Assembly: GCA_005656395.1 (NCBI GenBank)
Contig: SRSI01000012.1
Location: forward strand, 372,001 to 436,000
Source of the DNA: Strongyloides papillosus
Lineage: Eukaryota; Nematoda; Chromadorea; Rhabditida; Strongyloididae
Direction of reading: 5' to 3'
DNA length: 64,000 bases
The translations under genes were made by a program, and so were the position numbers. This document shows positions 27,477-41,800 of the stretch, in pieces (positions within the stretch are counted from its first letter, which is position 1; each line of letters starts with the position of its first letter). Under the pieces are notes generated by a model. The model had not been told where the DNA came from. It searched no databases and saw nothing but the letters and a program-made list of their open reading frames with translations.

Positions 27477-30400
27477 CTAAAGAGCTTCTACTGCTGAAGA
27501 TGTATTCTCACCGGATGAGGTTCCTGTTGTTGAGGATAAATCCAAATTTGATCCTTTGACTTGTGCTGAATTGGAAACACAACTCAGAAGGCGATTTAAT
27601 TCTGGAGCACAAGCTACAAAGCTATGTGACCAGAAGTTGTATGTAGGGTTACGAATTAGTTCTATAAATGTTACAAGAAGACCCCATGGGTGTGGTCGAA
27701 GGCAAATTATCCTTTCAAATAATGTTCTAAAATTATTAGTTAATTAAATTATAAAAAAGTTTAAAAAAACTAACCTTGTGAGTTGCTCTTGAATAACAAT
27801 TTGTCCAATTTCTTTGAACAAATAAAGAAGTACTTTTGAGAAATACAATGTATGGCTACATGGATGTCTAAGATTGTTAGCCATAGCAGAGAAGAATATA
27901 TATCGTCCTTCAGGATCCAAAGACGCAGCAAGATATTCCAAAACATCCATATATGAACTATGTGTTACAGTTGCCGTAACAATTGGTAAATTTTTACTAT
28001 GAAGATTTTCAATAGCTTTAACACCGACATATAATACTAAAGCATTTATGAAACTAATGTTATACTTAGATTCGGGATTTGAATTTGGTGGGTGACTTTT
28101 ACAGAGGGTTGTTAGTTGAGACAAAAAGTCTACATTCGTTCTTGATTCCAAAAAGTCGTCTAATTGCTTAATAAAAGCAGATGGAAGGTAGTTGTTAAAT
28201 TGCAAGTGGAATTTTGGATCAGCACGCATCTCTGGTAATGATTCAAAATGAGCCAAATTAGTGGTAAATGGATCTGGTAGTGGTTGAGACTTTGGATATG
28301 CAGAAAGAATTATATTCCTAACTTGTGTACAGTGTATTGGTACATAATCAACCAATTTGAAATAATATTCACTTAAGAGATCAGGGAAATCATGAAGAAG
28401 TACCAGTAAAATTTTAAGTAACCCAGAATATAAATGTTGGATAGAAGTTTTCATTTCAGTATTTTTACCAAGGAATGGTGAAAGGAACTTAACTCCACAT
28501 GACAATAACTGAGCGTAAACTGACCATTTTTTTATTGATTCAGGACTCTTTCCATCATTATCTAAATATGCACCCATAACATTTCTATGTGCGAGTATAT
28601 CCATCCATACAAAAACGAATGAAGGGTAGTTTCTCGGTTGCAAAGTGAACATTAATTGACCAAACGTTTCACATATTTGAAGAGAAATAGGTTCAAGTTC
28701 AGAATCTGGTCTTGTTAATTGACAGAAAAGCATCAACATCATTCTATGATATATGTGTGGAAGGAATTTAGCTTCATTTGCATTGTACTCTCCAACAAAT
28801 GATCTCGTAAAAATAGCACAAAATGATATGAAGATTTTCGATCTGATAGTTGGAGAAGAAGTATCGCCAAATTTAACAAAAAGATAAATCAATTTTACAA
28901 AACCATCAAGATGACGATGGTGACGTTGACGAAGGACTGTTGGGTTCATTACACCAGTAAATACTTCATCCAAACGCTTAGACAAATCGACACACATATG
29001 AATAATGCAAAACAAGAATTCTGTCAAAATTTCATCGCTAGCGAGAACACCTTCATCATCCATAAGACGGAAAATAATTTTGTAGAGATCCACACTTCTG
29101 CTGGAATATTCAGGTAAATGAACATGTTTAAGCCACTCCCTGTAAACTTTCTCTCCCTTCAAAGCTATTGGAGATGGTGATTCTCCAAAAGTTGATGTTG
29201 CTGATATGTTTAAAGTGCTTTCAATTTGATGAAGCTTGTCTACAGGTAAACCGAATTGAGCTAAATCTTGTCCATTAAACATGACATTTTCAATCGATTC
29301 AGAGACATTTGAAATAGGAACTGTTGGTGTTTCCCTACTGGCAGCCAAAGAAGCATTGTACTTCTTCAAAGCGATGACAGTTGTCATGAAACCAGAACTA
29401 AAGTGATGGTAGAATTTTACGTCCATAGAAAAGTAAGCATTCATTCTTGAGCAGAAATTAATATCAGGAATACTTTTCTCACTAATCTTTTTAGCAAAGT
29501 AATAGTCCATTGCCTTTGGATTAATGAGACCGCTTCTACACATAATTTCAATCGCAGGAATTTCTTTAATTAAAAGTTCAGGTGACCTCTCGCAAATCGT
29601 TTTAGTAATGATGTTCACAATTTCATGACTTCTAACATGAGCAGTTAATTGTTGAATAAAATTAAGGAATAAATCTCTTAATTTTGTGTTTGTATCAATA
29701 CCAAAAACATACAATTGTTTATTTTCCTTGTTCTTTGCATAAAAATCTAATTCATATCCACCCATAAAGTGTTCAACCATACCTTTTGCAGCAGCAATAA
29801 GATTTGCTGGGTTTTTAGGAGAACTTAAAAGAGTAGATAAATCATTTCTAATACCACCTAAACCTTGGAATGCTTTAACATGCGGGAAAGCTTGACTATT
29901 AGCTTGGTGATATTGAATGATACCGTTAAGACATCTAAGCATAATGAGAATACTCTTTGACATACTCTCAGGTTCAAATATATTTTGTGGCATTGGTAAG
30001 TTATCAACTTTAAAGTCATCAACGGGATTAGATGCTGTGTATCTAAATCCACAAATTGTGTTAGCCAAGTTTTCATAAACCTTATATTGAGTATATGTAA
30101 CACCATCCTCATTGAATTTCAATTCATCAGGTAAAACACTTTGTATAGCACGAGCATTTGGAGCAGGGCTTAACTTATTGTCACCAATCATAAAACGTCC
30201 ATTTACGTACTCACTAACAATTCTTGTTATATCCACAGCTCCTTTGTCTACAGCATTCTTTATAGAGATACAAGTGACCAACTCTTCATTTAATGCATAT
30301 AAATCCTTTACTAAAGCATCAATTAATCCAATTAACTGTTCTTTTGGGATATTTAAATCTGATTGTTGCATAACTACATTTGTAATTTGCGTCTTTAGTT

Positions 30401-33400
30401 GATGCATTAATGTTTGAGCCATATGATCTTTAACATTAACAGCTATTAACGCAGCTGTAGAACTTCTCATCAAATTATGCGCAGCCTCTTTGATCTTATA
30501 GACGTTAGTCTCAAAGATAAAATCTTTCTTAAGCAAAGATTCTGTCACAGCAAGAGAATGTTTAAGAGCTTTCTCGAAAATAAATGGTTTCATTTCAACA
30601 ATTGCATCAGACATTGCCTTAAAAATAGTTCTTTTAATAATTGGCATTGCCTGAATAATAAGGTTTCCTTGTGGAAAAGCACAATTTTTCGTGAAAAAGT
30701 CAACAACATTTACAGTAACATCGTGATAGTGGAATTTGTAAAGAGACTCAATTGGTGGAGCAACTTCTTCATTTGCAGTAAATGCTGTAGCCAAAGAGAT
30801 TGCCGAATTAGTTGGAGGTATGGGTTGTCTCAAAGTCTGTGGTATTGGAGAAGGAGCAGTTTCATTTTCAACCTTTTTGAATTTACCCATTTGTGAAGTT
30901 AAACCTTTTATCAAATCAGTATTCTTAAGTGTCTTCCCCACTATAATATCACTTAGCTTTATTTCCAAATCATTACATAATACTTCGATTTCGAACTTTA
31001 AATTTAATTTCAAACTCGATTCATAGTACATCTCCGCCAGTACACTTAGTATTGAGCTTATCCAAGCACACTTAGCATCAAATAACGTACTTTTAGCTGC
31101 TGAACTAATAACTCTGGTAATAAAGGGTATAACGAAGGCAATCTCCTCCTCTCCTTTTACATAAGCTTCCAACAATAGACTTTTTAAATCAAGATCACAT
31201 GAAACAATAGGCTTATCCCTAGCAATTGTTATCATACCAAGCCAATTTCCCATGTTTTTTAAAGTTTGCCTATCCGCATATGCTTGATTTCTAACTCTTG
31301 TATCTAAACGAAGAAGTATAGTAATACTTCTAAAAGTTTCCTTTTTAATCATGTCATCCAAGATCTCGTTACCAATTTCCTGTAGCAACATATTATACAT
31401 CTTATGGTGATTAACTTCAATAGCTATTCTATGAACAACTAAATATCTAGCAAACCAAAATGAAAAGTCTTCTTTATAACTCTTAATAAATTCCTTTATG
31501 TCAAGAGCCTTCTCTTTTAAGTTATTCTCAGCCAAATTATTCATAATAAATCCGACTTTCTCAATTACATCCTTTGGTGGATTCTTACATTGACTATTCT
31601 CACCTTCAGTTGCCTTGACAAGAGTGTCTACATTAGCTAAAGAAGTAATCACAGCAGATTGTTTCCCAGCACTGACCTCATTTTGAGTTTTTAACGGTGG
31701 AATGCCAAGTCTTTCAATAGGAACACCATTCGTAATATTTAAGATTAATGTTCTTAGGTCAGTTGGCCACATCTTAAAATGACTGTAAGTAGTTAATGCT
31801 CTACAGAAGGGTACAAATTGAGGTAATTTTTCAATAAAAACTGCAATAGCACTCAATCCAAATGTGTAAAGTGGAGAATCTTTATCTTTGACACTTTCGT
31901 AAATTCTATTTAACGCATATGTTAAATGTTGACCGGTAACAATATTCTCTTTTATAAGCAATCCATACACCTCAGCTGTTACTCTTAATTCCCTAATTGG
32001 GTAATCTTTGAAATACTGATACTCTTCAAACAAACTTTTAATTACACACAACAACACTTCCTTGTCCTCTGATTTTGCACTATTTTTACATATTTTGAGT
32101 TTATCGATAAATTCTCTGACACCACTTGCTCCAGATGGTGAGTAAATTGTTTGGAAGAGTATGTTTGCTTTATCTTGCGCATGTTGTTCAAACTTGTAAA
32201 TTGATAAATCCTCATTTCCTGTTATTTCCATAATCGGTTCTTTCTTAATTCCATCAGGAACGGCACCACTTTGCCCAGAAGAGATAGACTGACCAATTAC
32301 TCCTTGACGGATATTAATCATGTTTCTCATCATTAAGCTTTGTTGGTTAATATTACCTGGTAAAGGTAAGATAGGTGGATACACAGGTCTGTTAGCAACT
32401 CCACGATTGAAAATTTCATTAGGTGGTGCCGAAACTATAGGTGTAGCTCCATTCTCTTTTGGTACATCTCTATCCTTAATTGCTTGATATAACTCTCGAA
32501 GACAATTCTTTATAGTATTGGTACGATCTTTGGATAACTTTGCTGCAAGCACATTATATATAATTGTTATAGTGTCCCTTGAGAAGACAACACTATTAGA
32601 TCCTGGTGGTAAAGCTAATTTCTTCTTAACAACACGAACCAATTCAAAAATGAAATTATTCTCTGGGTTTTCTAGAGCTTTGTCAATCATTGTCTCTAAG
32701 TAAGTATCAAGCTTCAAGTAATCACGACGAGCAGCAAGAAAAGCTAAATTCAAGGTAAACTCTCTGTTGTTACCTGACTCCAAGATGTCTGTCAAACCAT
32801 CTGGTTTCAATTCATGAGCTATTTCCAAAGTTCTTGTCAATTTCTGTTCATCAGGACAATTAGTATAGATATCGGCAAAAACTTGTTTGATTACTAGCTT
32901 AGGAGTGTCAGTGGTAAATTCCCATCCTGGCCAATTCCAAACAACATTTACAACAGCAGGTGAAGGTGAATTGCTCATTATTAATGTTTGTATTAAAGCC
33001 TTCATTAAGTTTCTTCTTGTTTGGGTAAATTCTCTGGGTGGAATTGATTGGACCATACCAAGTACCAATAATTCGGAGTTACAAGCCTGACATGCTGCTC
33101 TTTGAAAAATTTGGTAAATGGCTCTGGTGAAATCAGATATATCGATATAGTGAAAAATTAGTTCATAAAATTCTTGACATTTCCAGTTTCCCAAATCTTT
33201 AGTATCTGGAGGCTGTGTCTTCATTGCAGATGTATTTATTGGTATGTGCTTGTAATCTTCAAAAGAGAAAATTTCACTGTTAGATACAATTGTTGAAATC
33301 CAAGAAAGGTGGTTTTTCTTGTTATTCCAAATCCTGTAGAGACAATCAATAGGAAATGTTGCTGGATCTGGATATGCAGTACGTAGTATACTTGTAATTA

Positions 33401-33778
33401 CCATCAAACCACGTGGAGAGGTAACTTTTAACTCTTTGTCATCTAATAACTCTATGACTCTTCTCCAATCTAACTGAGGTTTAATTTCAATAATTGCTTT
33501 AGCGAGATTTTCACCATTAATTGTACTCTCTAAAGATGCAAAGTCTATGAAATAAACAATCATGATAGACAATCTTTATGAATAATTATTAACTAACCTG
33601 GTTCCGATGCGATACCCGAAAGAATTTTGAGAATAGCAATTATTGCCTGAGAAACATTCTCCTCTGTTACATTATTTTCTCCGTTCTCCTGTGCCAAAAG
33701 ATATTCTCGACACTCGTGAATACTACTAGTAATTTTCCAATTCGATGGGTTGTCTAGATTAAAGACCGTCAAAGACAT
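27477..33778 (-). CDS. let-711: CNOT1, scaffold of the CCR4-NOT deadenylase
   Basis: Exons 33778..33598, 33544..27775 and 27726..27477 give 2066 residues in frame. The middle exon is a single 5.77 kb block. The C-terminal NOT1 domain is unmistakable: [56 protein letters not shown]. In the last exon are [20 protein letters not shown] and [12 protein letters not shown]. Upstream helical repeats correspond to the MIF4G-like CAF1-binding core and the CNOT9-binding region. The protein organises mRNA deadenylation and translational repression in the cytoplasm. It is shorter than human CNOT1 (about 2370). The start MSLTVFNL was chosen because it is the first ATG in the exon after the upstream frame loses coding character. 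The small plus-strand frame opposite the last exon is a shadow. Confidence 0.95.
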
Positions 33779-35112
33779 GATGTGTCTAAAAAAATTATTT
33801 TTAGTATTGATTAAAAAAACAATAGTAAGCAAATCGTAACGGAAACGAAAACGGTAAAAAAAATTGTACCCAGTCTCGAACTAGTCAACAACTATTCAGT
33901 TTCATTGTTGGCTCCAGCAACCTGGGATATGATATGGCCAAAATAGAAACGTGTCGCGAAGATATAACATTTATACCCCAACATAATCCTGGCAAATGCA
34001 AAAGGTGACTTTACTCCAATGTTTTAATGGCTTATTTTAGAGAGATATCTAGTTTACACTGCTCATTGGTAATATGTAATTTCAATCATTTGTAACTCAA
34101 ACATTTGTTATATCACCAAGTGCAGTGGTGATGTTGTACATTTACTATTTTTTGCACACCTCCTCTTTATTGGAGTGTAAATACGAGTATTTTGCTACTT
34201 CTTTGTTTTCATGTAGTTAACTGTACTGACGTTACGGTATCAAACATCAAAAAGGAATATAAAATACAAAAAAATTAAATTGAATTTTCATGATAGATTG
34301 TACCACATAATGTCGAGTACTGTGGAAGATGACAATTTCATTTTAAAGATTTTAGTTGTTTAGTAAATTGAATTTGATAAAACTCGTTAGTTTTTTTTTT
34401 CATCTTTGAGTTAGTATTATCATTTAAAAATTAAATTTTTCTTTGAAAAAGTGGTATTGAACAAAACTCATCTATTTTACGTATGTATGTCTGTATAAAA
34501 ATCTTTACGTCACGGCCTTATGGAATCACTGATCAAATTTTGAAACCTTATTTTTCGACATAACAAAAAGTACATTTTCAGTTTAATTTCTTAGTTTTTT
34601 ACTATAAAATGTTGCTGCACTTTTTCTAACAAAGTACCTAGTCATTTAATCAAAAAAAGGTATTTGCAAAATTTGTATTGCAACACTAGAGAAAAGGCAC
34701 CATTACAGCCGAAAATGAATAAATTTAAATGTGAAGATTACAAATTCCATCTAACTGACAGTATTAGTAAGGCTTAATAAATCATTAGTACTTACAACCA
34801 AACATTGAGAAACAAAAAAAAATGCACATTTTAAATCATTTATACGATGTAGTTTTTTTTTTCAGAGCATTAACTATAAGTAATAACAACGACGCTCACG
34901 AAACTACTTTTTCTTGAACACAGTTTAATAATTTAACATTGCCGATAATTAGAAATAACCACAAGTGTCGTAGTAGGTATTATTTGTTAATATCAAAGTA
35001 TAAAAAATAGTATAAATATCATATATTATGTAGATGTTTAAAATCAGAAATAACACATGTAATTCCTTCCGTAGAACTTTACAAAAAGTTAATAAATACT
35101 AAAATATTAAAA
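33779..35112. other. CNOT1 upstream region and Rpn6 3' UTR
   Basis: No gene recognised. Slightly less AT-rich around 33860-34010, just ahead of the CNOT1 start, where the promoter should be. Confidence 0.45.
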
Positions 35113-36383
35113 TTATCGGATTTTCTTAGCACGTTCGTACAAAACATCCACAACTTCTCCAAGAGCATTTATTGTTTCAATGGCAGTTTGGTATGAAGAA
35201 TTTACTTTTTCTTCGCCATGGATGGTTAAAATTCCACAGGCCTGGTTCAGACTTCCGTTAATTTTATTATCCAAAATCATTTGTGCCAATTTCTTCTCTA
35301 CCATATCAATTGGTAAGTTTATTTTCTTAGCAATGTATCCAATCTCCAAACGATCATAAGGTTCGATTATACGACATAAATCTTTTTCGAGCATTGCATC
35401 AGAAAGAACGTTGAAATGTTTTCTTACAACCAAATCAGTTTGCAATTCATTCTTATAATTCATAAAAGCATCGTTAAAATCACGTAAAGAACGTTTCTTA
35501 GCTGCATTAGCAACTGCTCTCATGGCATCAAGATCTCTACCAGAGTACTTAAGAGCCAATTTTTGTGATAACAAAGATTTAACATCATCCGGCGAGTCCA
35601 ACATAACCTTACAGAGAAGCATATATTTCAATGCTTTTAGGGCCTCAGCTTTATCGTCAATAGAATCAAAACCTTCGAAAGCCTCATAGAAATAAGAAAA
35701 CCCTGTTTTGAAGTCTTTTTCATCTGCTGCATGGAGAATACCTGACATCATATCAAGAGAAGCCTGCATTTTCGGAACAATATAAATAGCATTTGCTGTT
35801 GTTCTGGCTGAGGTAAGGGCGGCTCTAGACTTGGCAAAATTCGACAATGAATAACAAGCCTTTGCTTCTTCAAGTTGCACTTCAACAATCAAATCTTTAT
35901 CGTCCATTTTCTTTAGTTCTTTTACCAAAGTATTAGATAATTTTAAAGCTTCATCATACTTTCCCAGATCATTGTATAATTTAACAAGTCTTGCCTGGAG
36001 AGATTGTCTCAAAAATGTTCTGTTCTGTTCATCGGCCCATTGAGTACATTCTTTACAGAGTTCGATCTTGATTTCACCATTCTGTCCTTCAATTGTAAGG
36101 CACATGTCAACAAGTTTACGAACAATCATAGCTGCTTTTGCTTTGCCCAAGGATACAAGGAAAGGACGGACTTTTTTAATCATTAGACGGAGGTCGTCTG
36201 TTCTTCCCTTATCAGCCAATTCATTTGCAACTTCAATTAGAATTTCTTCTTCCTCTCTTTTAAACTCTGAAATATGAAATACATTTATTCTTAACTCCGC
36301 ATAAATTTACCTTCTTTCGATTTTAGAATGTCTTCACGGGATCCATCTCCAATATGCTCAAGAATATTCTCAGTCAATAACAT
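35113..36383 (-). CDS. rpn-6.1: 26S proteasome lid subunit Rpn6 (PSMD11)
   Basis: Exons 36383..36311 and 36266..35113 give 408 residues. The N-terminal helical repeats (ARLVKLYNDLGKYDEALKLS; VEVQLEEAKACYSLSNFAKS) are TPR-like. They lead to a PCI domain with the family's hallmarks LLCKVMLDSPDDV, KYSGRDLDAMRAVANA and the winged-helix end LEIGYIAKKINLP..VEKKLAQMILD. Rpn6 clamps the regulatory lid to the core particle. Usual family length is about 420. The start MLLTENILEHIGDGSRED fits the family's short N-terminus. Divergent from tensin, which begins 1.4 kb away. Confidence 0.95.
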
Positions 36384-37750
36384 TGTAAATTAAAGTTTAG
36401 TGATTTTATAAAAGACTAGCCAATTCTTTGTTTGGATAATAATCATCAAAAAGTATATGAATAGAGTGTACATGTATTCGTTGTGGGACAAAATAGAAAA
36501 AGTACGAAATTTAAGAGTGTCACTGAAGTTTACAACAAGAAAGCATGTCAAAAATTGTTAAATAGTTAAAAAAAATAAATCAATTGGGCGTATCAGGTGG
36601 TCAAAATCATGTGGTATCCCTTTCAGATGAATATTTTCAGCTGTCTTTTATTCAAATTATTTTAATCAGATTATGACAACTTTTGAGAAAAACATTTCTT
36701 TTTATTTATCAATGTTTCAAGTAACATTTGAATTGTCCATACATGTATAATAAAACTTTATTCGTCAAATAATATTTAGAAAAATATATCGTGTACTTAG
36801 TCATAAATTTATAGAATTGCTAGATAGTTTATACTAGTTAGTTTATTTTTTCATAACCAAAAATGTATATTGAGTTCATTTGAAGATCAAAAAAATCAAT
36901 GTAACAGCTAATCTATTCTTTGTCTACTGATTAGATTATCTTATATTTAAAAAAGGCTTCCAACTCGAAATACTTCTTTTATAATATACAAACGAATTGT
37001 AACATTCTTTCAATATGATATCATTTTCAAAAGTACCTTTTCTTTTATTCTTTACTTCCAAATGTGTAAAAGTTTTCAGTGTTTACAAAAGAATTAGTGA
37101 CTAATTGTATGATTTAAAAATATATTATTTTATGATTTTTTTCTAAGTACAATTTTGTATCACTTGAAAAGATTGTAAGGTTTTAGATAAATAAAAGTTT
37201 GTTAAATACTGTATTATTATACTAATACAGTTAATTTAATTTTATTGTGCATTAATTAATTAAAATTATGTTTACCCATACAACATACAATTTTATAAGT
37301 TTTAGGAAAAATAATGTCTTATTTGACGCGCATTTTTGCATAAATATTTCATTTCACCGGTTTTGATATTATAACAATATTATCACTAACTATAATCCAG
37401 TATTGACTATATAATCTAAAAATGTATGGTTATTTTTTATAACCATAAAAAAATAGTTAAGGAATTTTCTTTATATCGAAGTAATAAATTACGTAACATT
37501 GACAATTATTTTAATTATTCAGTCGAGCAAAATATTTTCTTGCTTTTATACATCTAAATTTATCATTTTTTTCTATAAATATGGTTATTTCTTATAAAAT
37601 ATTAAGTTTTTTATCTTTGGCTATAAAAAAAAGGTGTGAAAATATATTCAGACATCTAATAAGAAAGCGATTATATATTATTAAGATAAGAGGTTTATGG
37701 AATTTTATATTTCTTGCATTGAAATTTTTTTTAACATATACTTATTATAG
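36384..37750. other. Divergent intergenic region between Rpn6 and tensin
   Basis: AT-rich with no supported gene. It should contain both promoters. TATTATAG directly before 37751 looks like an acceptor, so an upstream non-coding tensin exon may exist here. Confidence 0.4.
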
Positions 37751-37897
37751 ATGAACAAACGGGTCCATTTTATTCTACCAGTTCGACCACCTTCTGAGTC
37801 CCCTGGATTTTATACTAACAATGGAAAGTTTAATAACAATGTATATAATTATTGGAATAAACGGTCAAGTTCTTTAGGTCGAGATATACATCTTAAT
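37751..37897 (+). other. Alternative first coding exon of tensin
   Basis: ATG at 37751 opens a 49-codon exon (MNKRVHFILPVRPPSESPGF..) ending at a GTATG donor in phase 0. The exon at 38892..38966 also starts with ATG and ends in phase 0. Both can join the exon at 39045, so they are best read as mutually exclusive first exons. Confidence 0.5.
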
Positions 37898-38891
37898 GTA
37901 TGTTTAAATTTAAAAATTCTATTGTACATAATAATTTTACATTTTAATATTTTTTTTGTGTTTATTCTTTTTATATACCTTCATTTTTATTTTAATCCTC
38001 ACTTTATCATTGGAAATATTACCATATATAAGTAATAAAAATTAATTGTACAATTAAAAAGATTAATTTTATTATATTGTTACTATCATTGATACACATT
38101 TAAATGTACATTTTCTACATATCAGAATATAACTTTGTTTTACCTTTTGTTACCAAAAATTTTTGTTGTTGATTTCACAATTTTTATAGTTTATTCAACC
38201 TCAATTATTGATCTTCCAGATTAACCTCATTCAAGAGATAACATTAAATTATTCATCAACTTTTTAATCTTTTACCATATTAGAAAATATGAATGTAATC
38301 TAAATATACACTGATATTATAACAATTTTATTTATGTATCTGTTACAATTATTAACTTTTAATAAATAAAAAAATAATACTATCTTATTTACAATTAAAC
38401 AATTCTATTAAATTTGAGGATAACATAGAACAGAATCTCTTTAAACAATTGTTATACTTTATATACAAAAGTAGCAATATGATAAGCTTCCAAAGCAACT
38501 TAGAATTTATTTACCATTATATACATAAAAATATTTTGACTATCGTTTGTATAAATACATTATATATACAAATATTTATCCTTTTTTCAACCCCAATACT
38601 ATAAGTGAGTTAACTTAAGATGCTAAGAATCATTTTATTTATGTACCCATCACCTTGCGCAGATGATTAGGTATATTGATGCGTTTAAAATTTGAAGTTA
38701 TTTGAGGTATAAATAATTCATATATTATTGTATAAAGACTTGTTATTATTAAATATTAAACAATTTCATATTTTAACTTGATTTTTTTTGAAGGTTGAAA
38801 ATATTATCCTTGTCAAATTTATTATTCAATGATTGTGAATTTCATATAAATTTCTAACATATTAAATTAAATTATTATTAAAATATCAAAA

Positions 38892-41800
38892 ATGGTTAGG
38901 TTTCTCTCTAAAAGTCTTTTTTGTTTATCGCCAGTTACCACTGATAAAGGAGGAAAAAAAAATGAGGTGAGAATTTTTTTCATTTTATTTGGGAAACATA
39001 TTAAAATTAAATTTTAAAATATATTTGACACATTTTATTTTCAGGCCGATTCATATATTAGTTCACCTGCTACAAATAAAAAATTCCGTGTAAGTTATTG
39101 TAATATATAGAAGCAAGAAAAATATTCTATATATATAAACATATTGCAATATTATTCTCACACGTTAACATTACTAATTAAAATATTTATGTTTTAGAAA
39201 CATTACTTATGTTTATGATAAGAAAAGAAATAGTATTAAAGTTGTGTTTTAAAAATGCATTATAATACTTTTAATATATTAATTTATCAAAGAAAACCGA
39301 TTCGTTTTATTCTAATATCATAATTTGTTAAATTAAGGAGTGGTATTTTAAGTGATAGATCGTTAAATTTGCAATTGATCTGTGGCATTACATTATTCGT
39401 TTGTTAAGGTTTAATGAATGTACTTTTATTGAAACTAAAAAAATTATCTTTTCCGTTTAATATACATATTATTGCCGTTGTAGTTTATCAAGTTGACATT
39501 ACAGTTTATGCGATCTATTCTACTAGTTAGTACTAATAATAATGTCCCTTTCATTGATAGAAAAATTAATCTTCTATCAGTATCATTCACATTATTGAAT
39601 ATTACTTATATGTTCATACATTTACCTGAAGTTAATAAATATGTAAATTCAATTACATTCCAAAAAGTAAACATTTATACCTACAAAATTTTCTATTTCA
39701 CTTTTATATTAATATTTGTCTATTTATTTATTAATATTTTATCGTGAAACTTGAAAGTAAAATCCTTGTCTTTACACATAATTATTGCCAATTGTTGTTG
39801 GTTTTTACAAAGATTATAATTTATATATGATCAGTTTAAACTTCTTTATCAATACTCTTATAACATTTGCTTAATATAATATTAAACTATTTAACTTAAG
39901 GGGCTGTAATATGGAATATTTTGTAGTGATATTATTATCATTTTTAAGTGACTATAATAGCTATTAACCTTTATGTAGTTAGTGACTATTAATATATATT
40001 ATTACTATTTTCATTATCATATCTGATAATCTAAATACTATAAATTAATAGGAAATTTTTTTTTTATTTAATTGTTTTTTGTTTTTAGAGTACTAGTTTA
40101 AAACGAATATTTTTTCCAACAGTAGATAGTGATATAATGGAACCAGCTGCACATTCTGGTCCTAGTGATCGTGTTGAGATTACTGAAATAACAAAAAAAA
40201 TATTTGCTTGGACATTCCCTAAACATGGCTCTGATTCAGCTTATAGGCAATCAATAAAAGAGGTGTCAGAGTCATTTAAGAAAAAATATCGTGAGAAATA
40301 TAAAGTCATTAATGTATCACAAAAACGTTCCGATCTAGGGAGATCAAATCCCAATGTCCTGGAATTTGGATGGCCTGATAAATTAGCACCACCACTTGAT
40401 CGTTTATGTTCGATCTGTAAACAGATTGAAAATCACCTTAAAGCATCAGATGATAACATTATTGTTATACATTGTAAAGGATGGAGATCTAGGGCTTCTA
40501 TTGTCATTGCAGCATATATGCATTATAATTCAATATGTTCTACCAGTGATGATGTTGGAGATCGATTTTCAATGCAATTATATTCAGAAAAATATATTGG
40601 GGGAGATGGTCAACCATCACATAAAAGATATATAAAGTATTTTGCTAATTTATTATCAGGTCATACAAAAGTTAATCAACAGCCAATTGTGTTAGGTCAA
40701 ATAATATTTAAAAAATTACCTGGGAATTATGTTTTGATAAAAATATATGAAAGAATGAAACCTGTATATAATTCTTACCAAACTATATCAAAAGAAGAGA
40801 TTTGTATAAATATTGATGGAGGTTTATCATTAAGAGGGGATATTTTATTGAAATGTTTTGCGATTAATGAAAATGGAGATGAAAAAAAGGAAAGGAATCT
40901 CATACTTCAATGTCAATTTAACACTTGTGCTATTGATTTTAAGGAAATTAATAGCAAACTTCGTTTCTATAAAGATGAATTAGATTTTGTATTTATGAAC
41001 CCAAATGTTCATAATCAAGCTTATTTAGAATTTTGCTTTACAGATAAAAATAGTAAAGAAGGGAGCAGTAACAGTTTAAATAAAAGAAAGCAAAGTTTTA
41101 GCGAATTTTCAAGGGCTGATTCATATGAAAATTTTGACAGACCTGAAGGTATGTTTTATGTTTTGTATATTTAATGTTATGAAATACACATTTCTCTCAT
41201 TCTTCTCTTTCTATCTACCAATAATAACATAATTCAACATGGTCGCATTTTACTTTCCACAATTCTGAACTCAAATAATAAAATCACATTTCCTATAGAT
41301 AATGAAAAAATTTAGTGCCTTTCTCTAACAAAATATTTCGTCGCCCCCACTTTTAATTCACACATTATTTCTTCACCAAAATATCTTCTTTAAATCTTTA
41401 TACTATTATAATATATTTATCATCTGTAAAAAGGGGAAAATTTTATGTATATGAATAGGCTAATATTACTAATAATCTGTCTGCAGTTTATTTCATTTTA
41501 TATAAATAGTAGTATCTTTGCAGTTATGTTGACTCTTGTTGATCATAAACTAATTTTCTTCTTGCCAGAAGCATTTATAGGGTAGATGAGATGTTTTGTT
41601 TGTTCCGTTAAAATGATAGTAGGAATATTTATTTTAAACATTGATAATTAATTAAAATTAATAAATTATACCAAGTCGGTTATTAAAATTAAGAGTTGTT
41701 AGCTAATTTTTCTATTGATAATATATTATATGAGATAGTCTTTCATAAAGAATATTACTTTTTAATTGATAGTGTGAAAATATATGTATATTTTTTCTAT

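Noticed and set aside
27556..27747. 63-codon plus-strand frame
   Set aside because: Antisense of the CNOT1 last exon, which contains the conserved [14 protein letters not shown].
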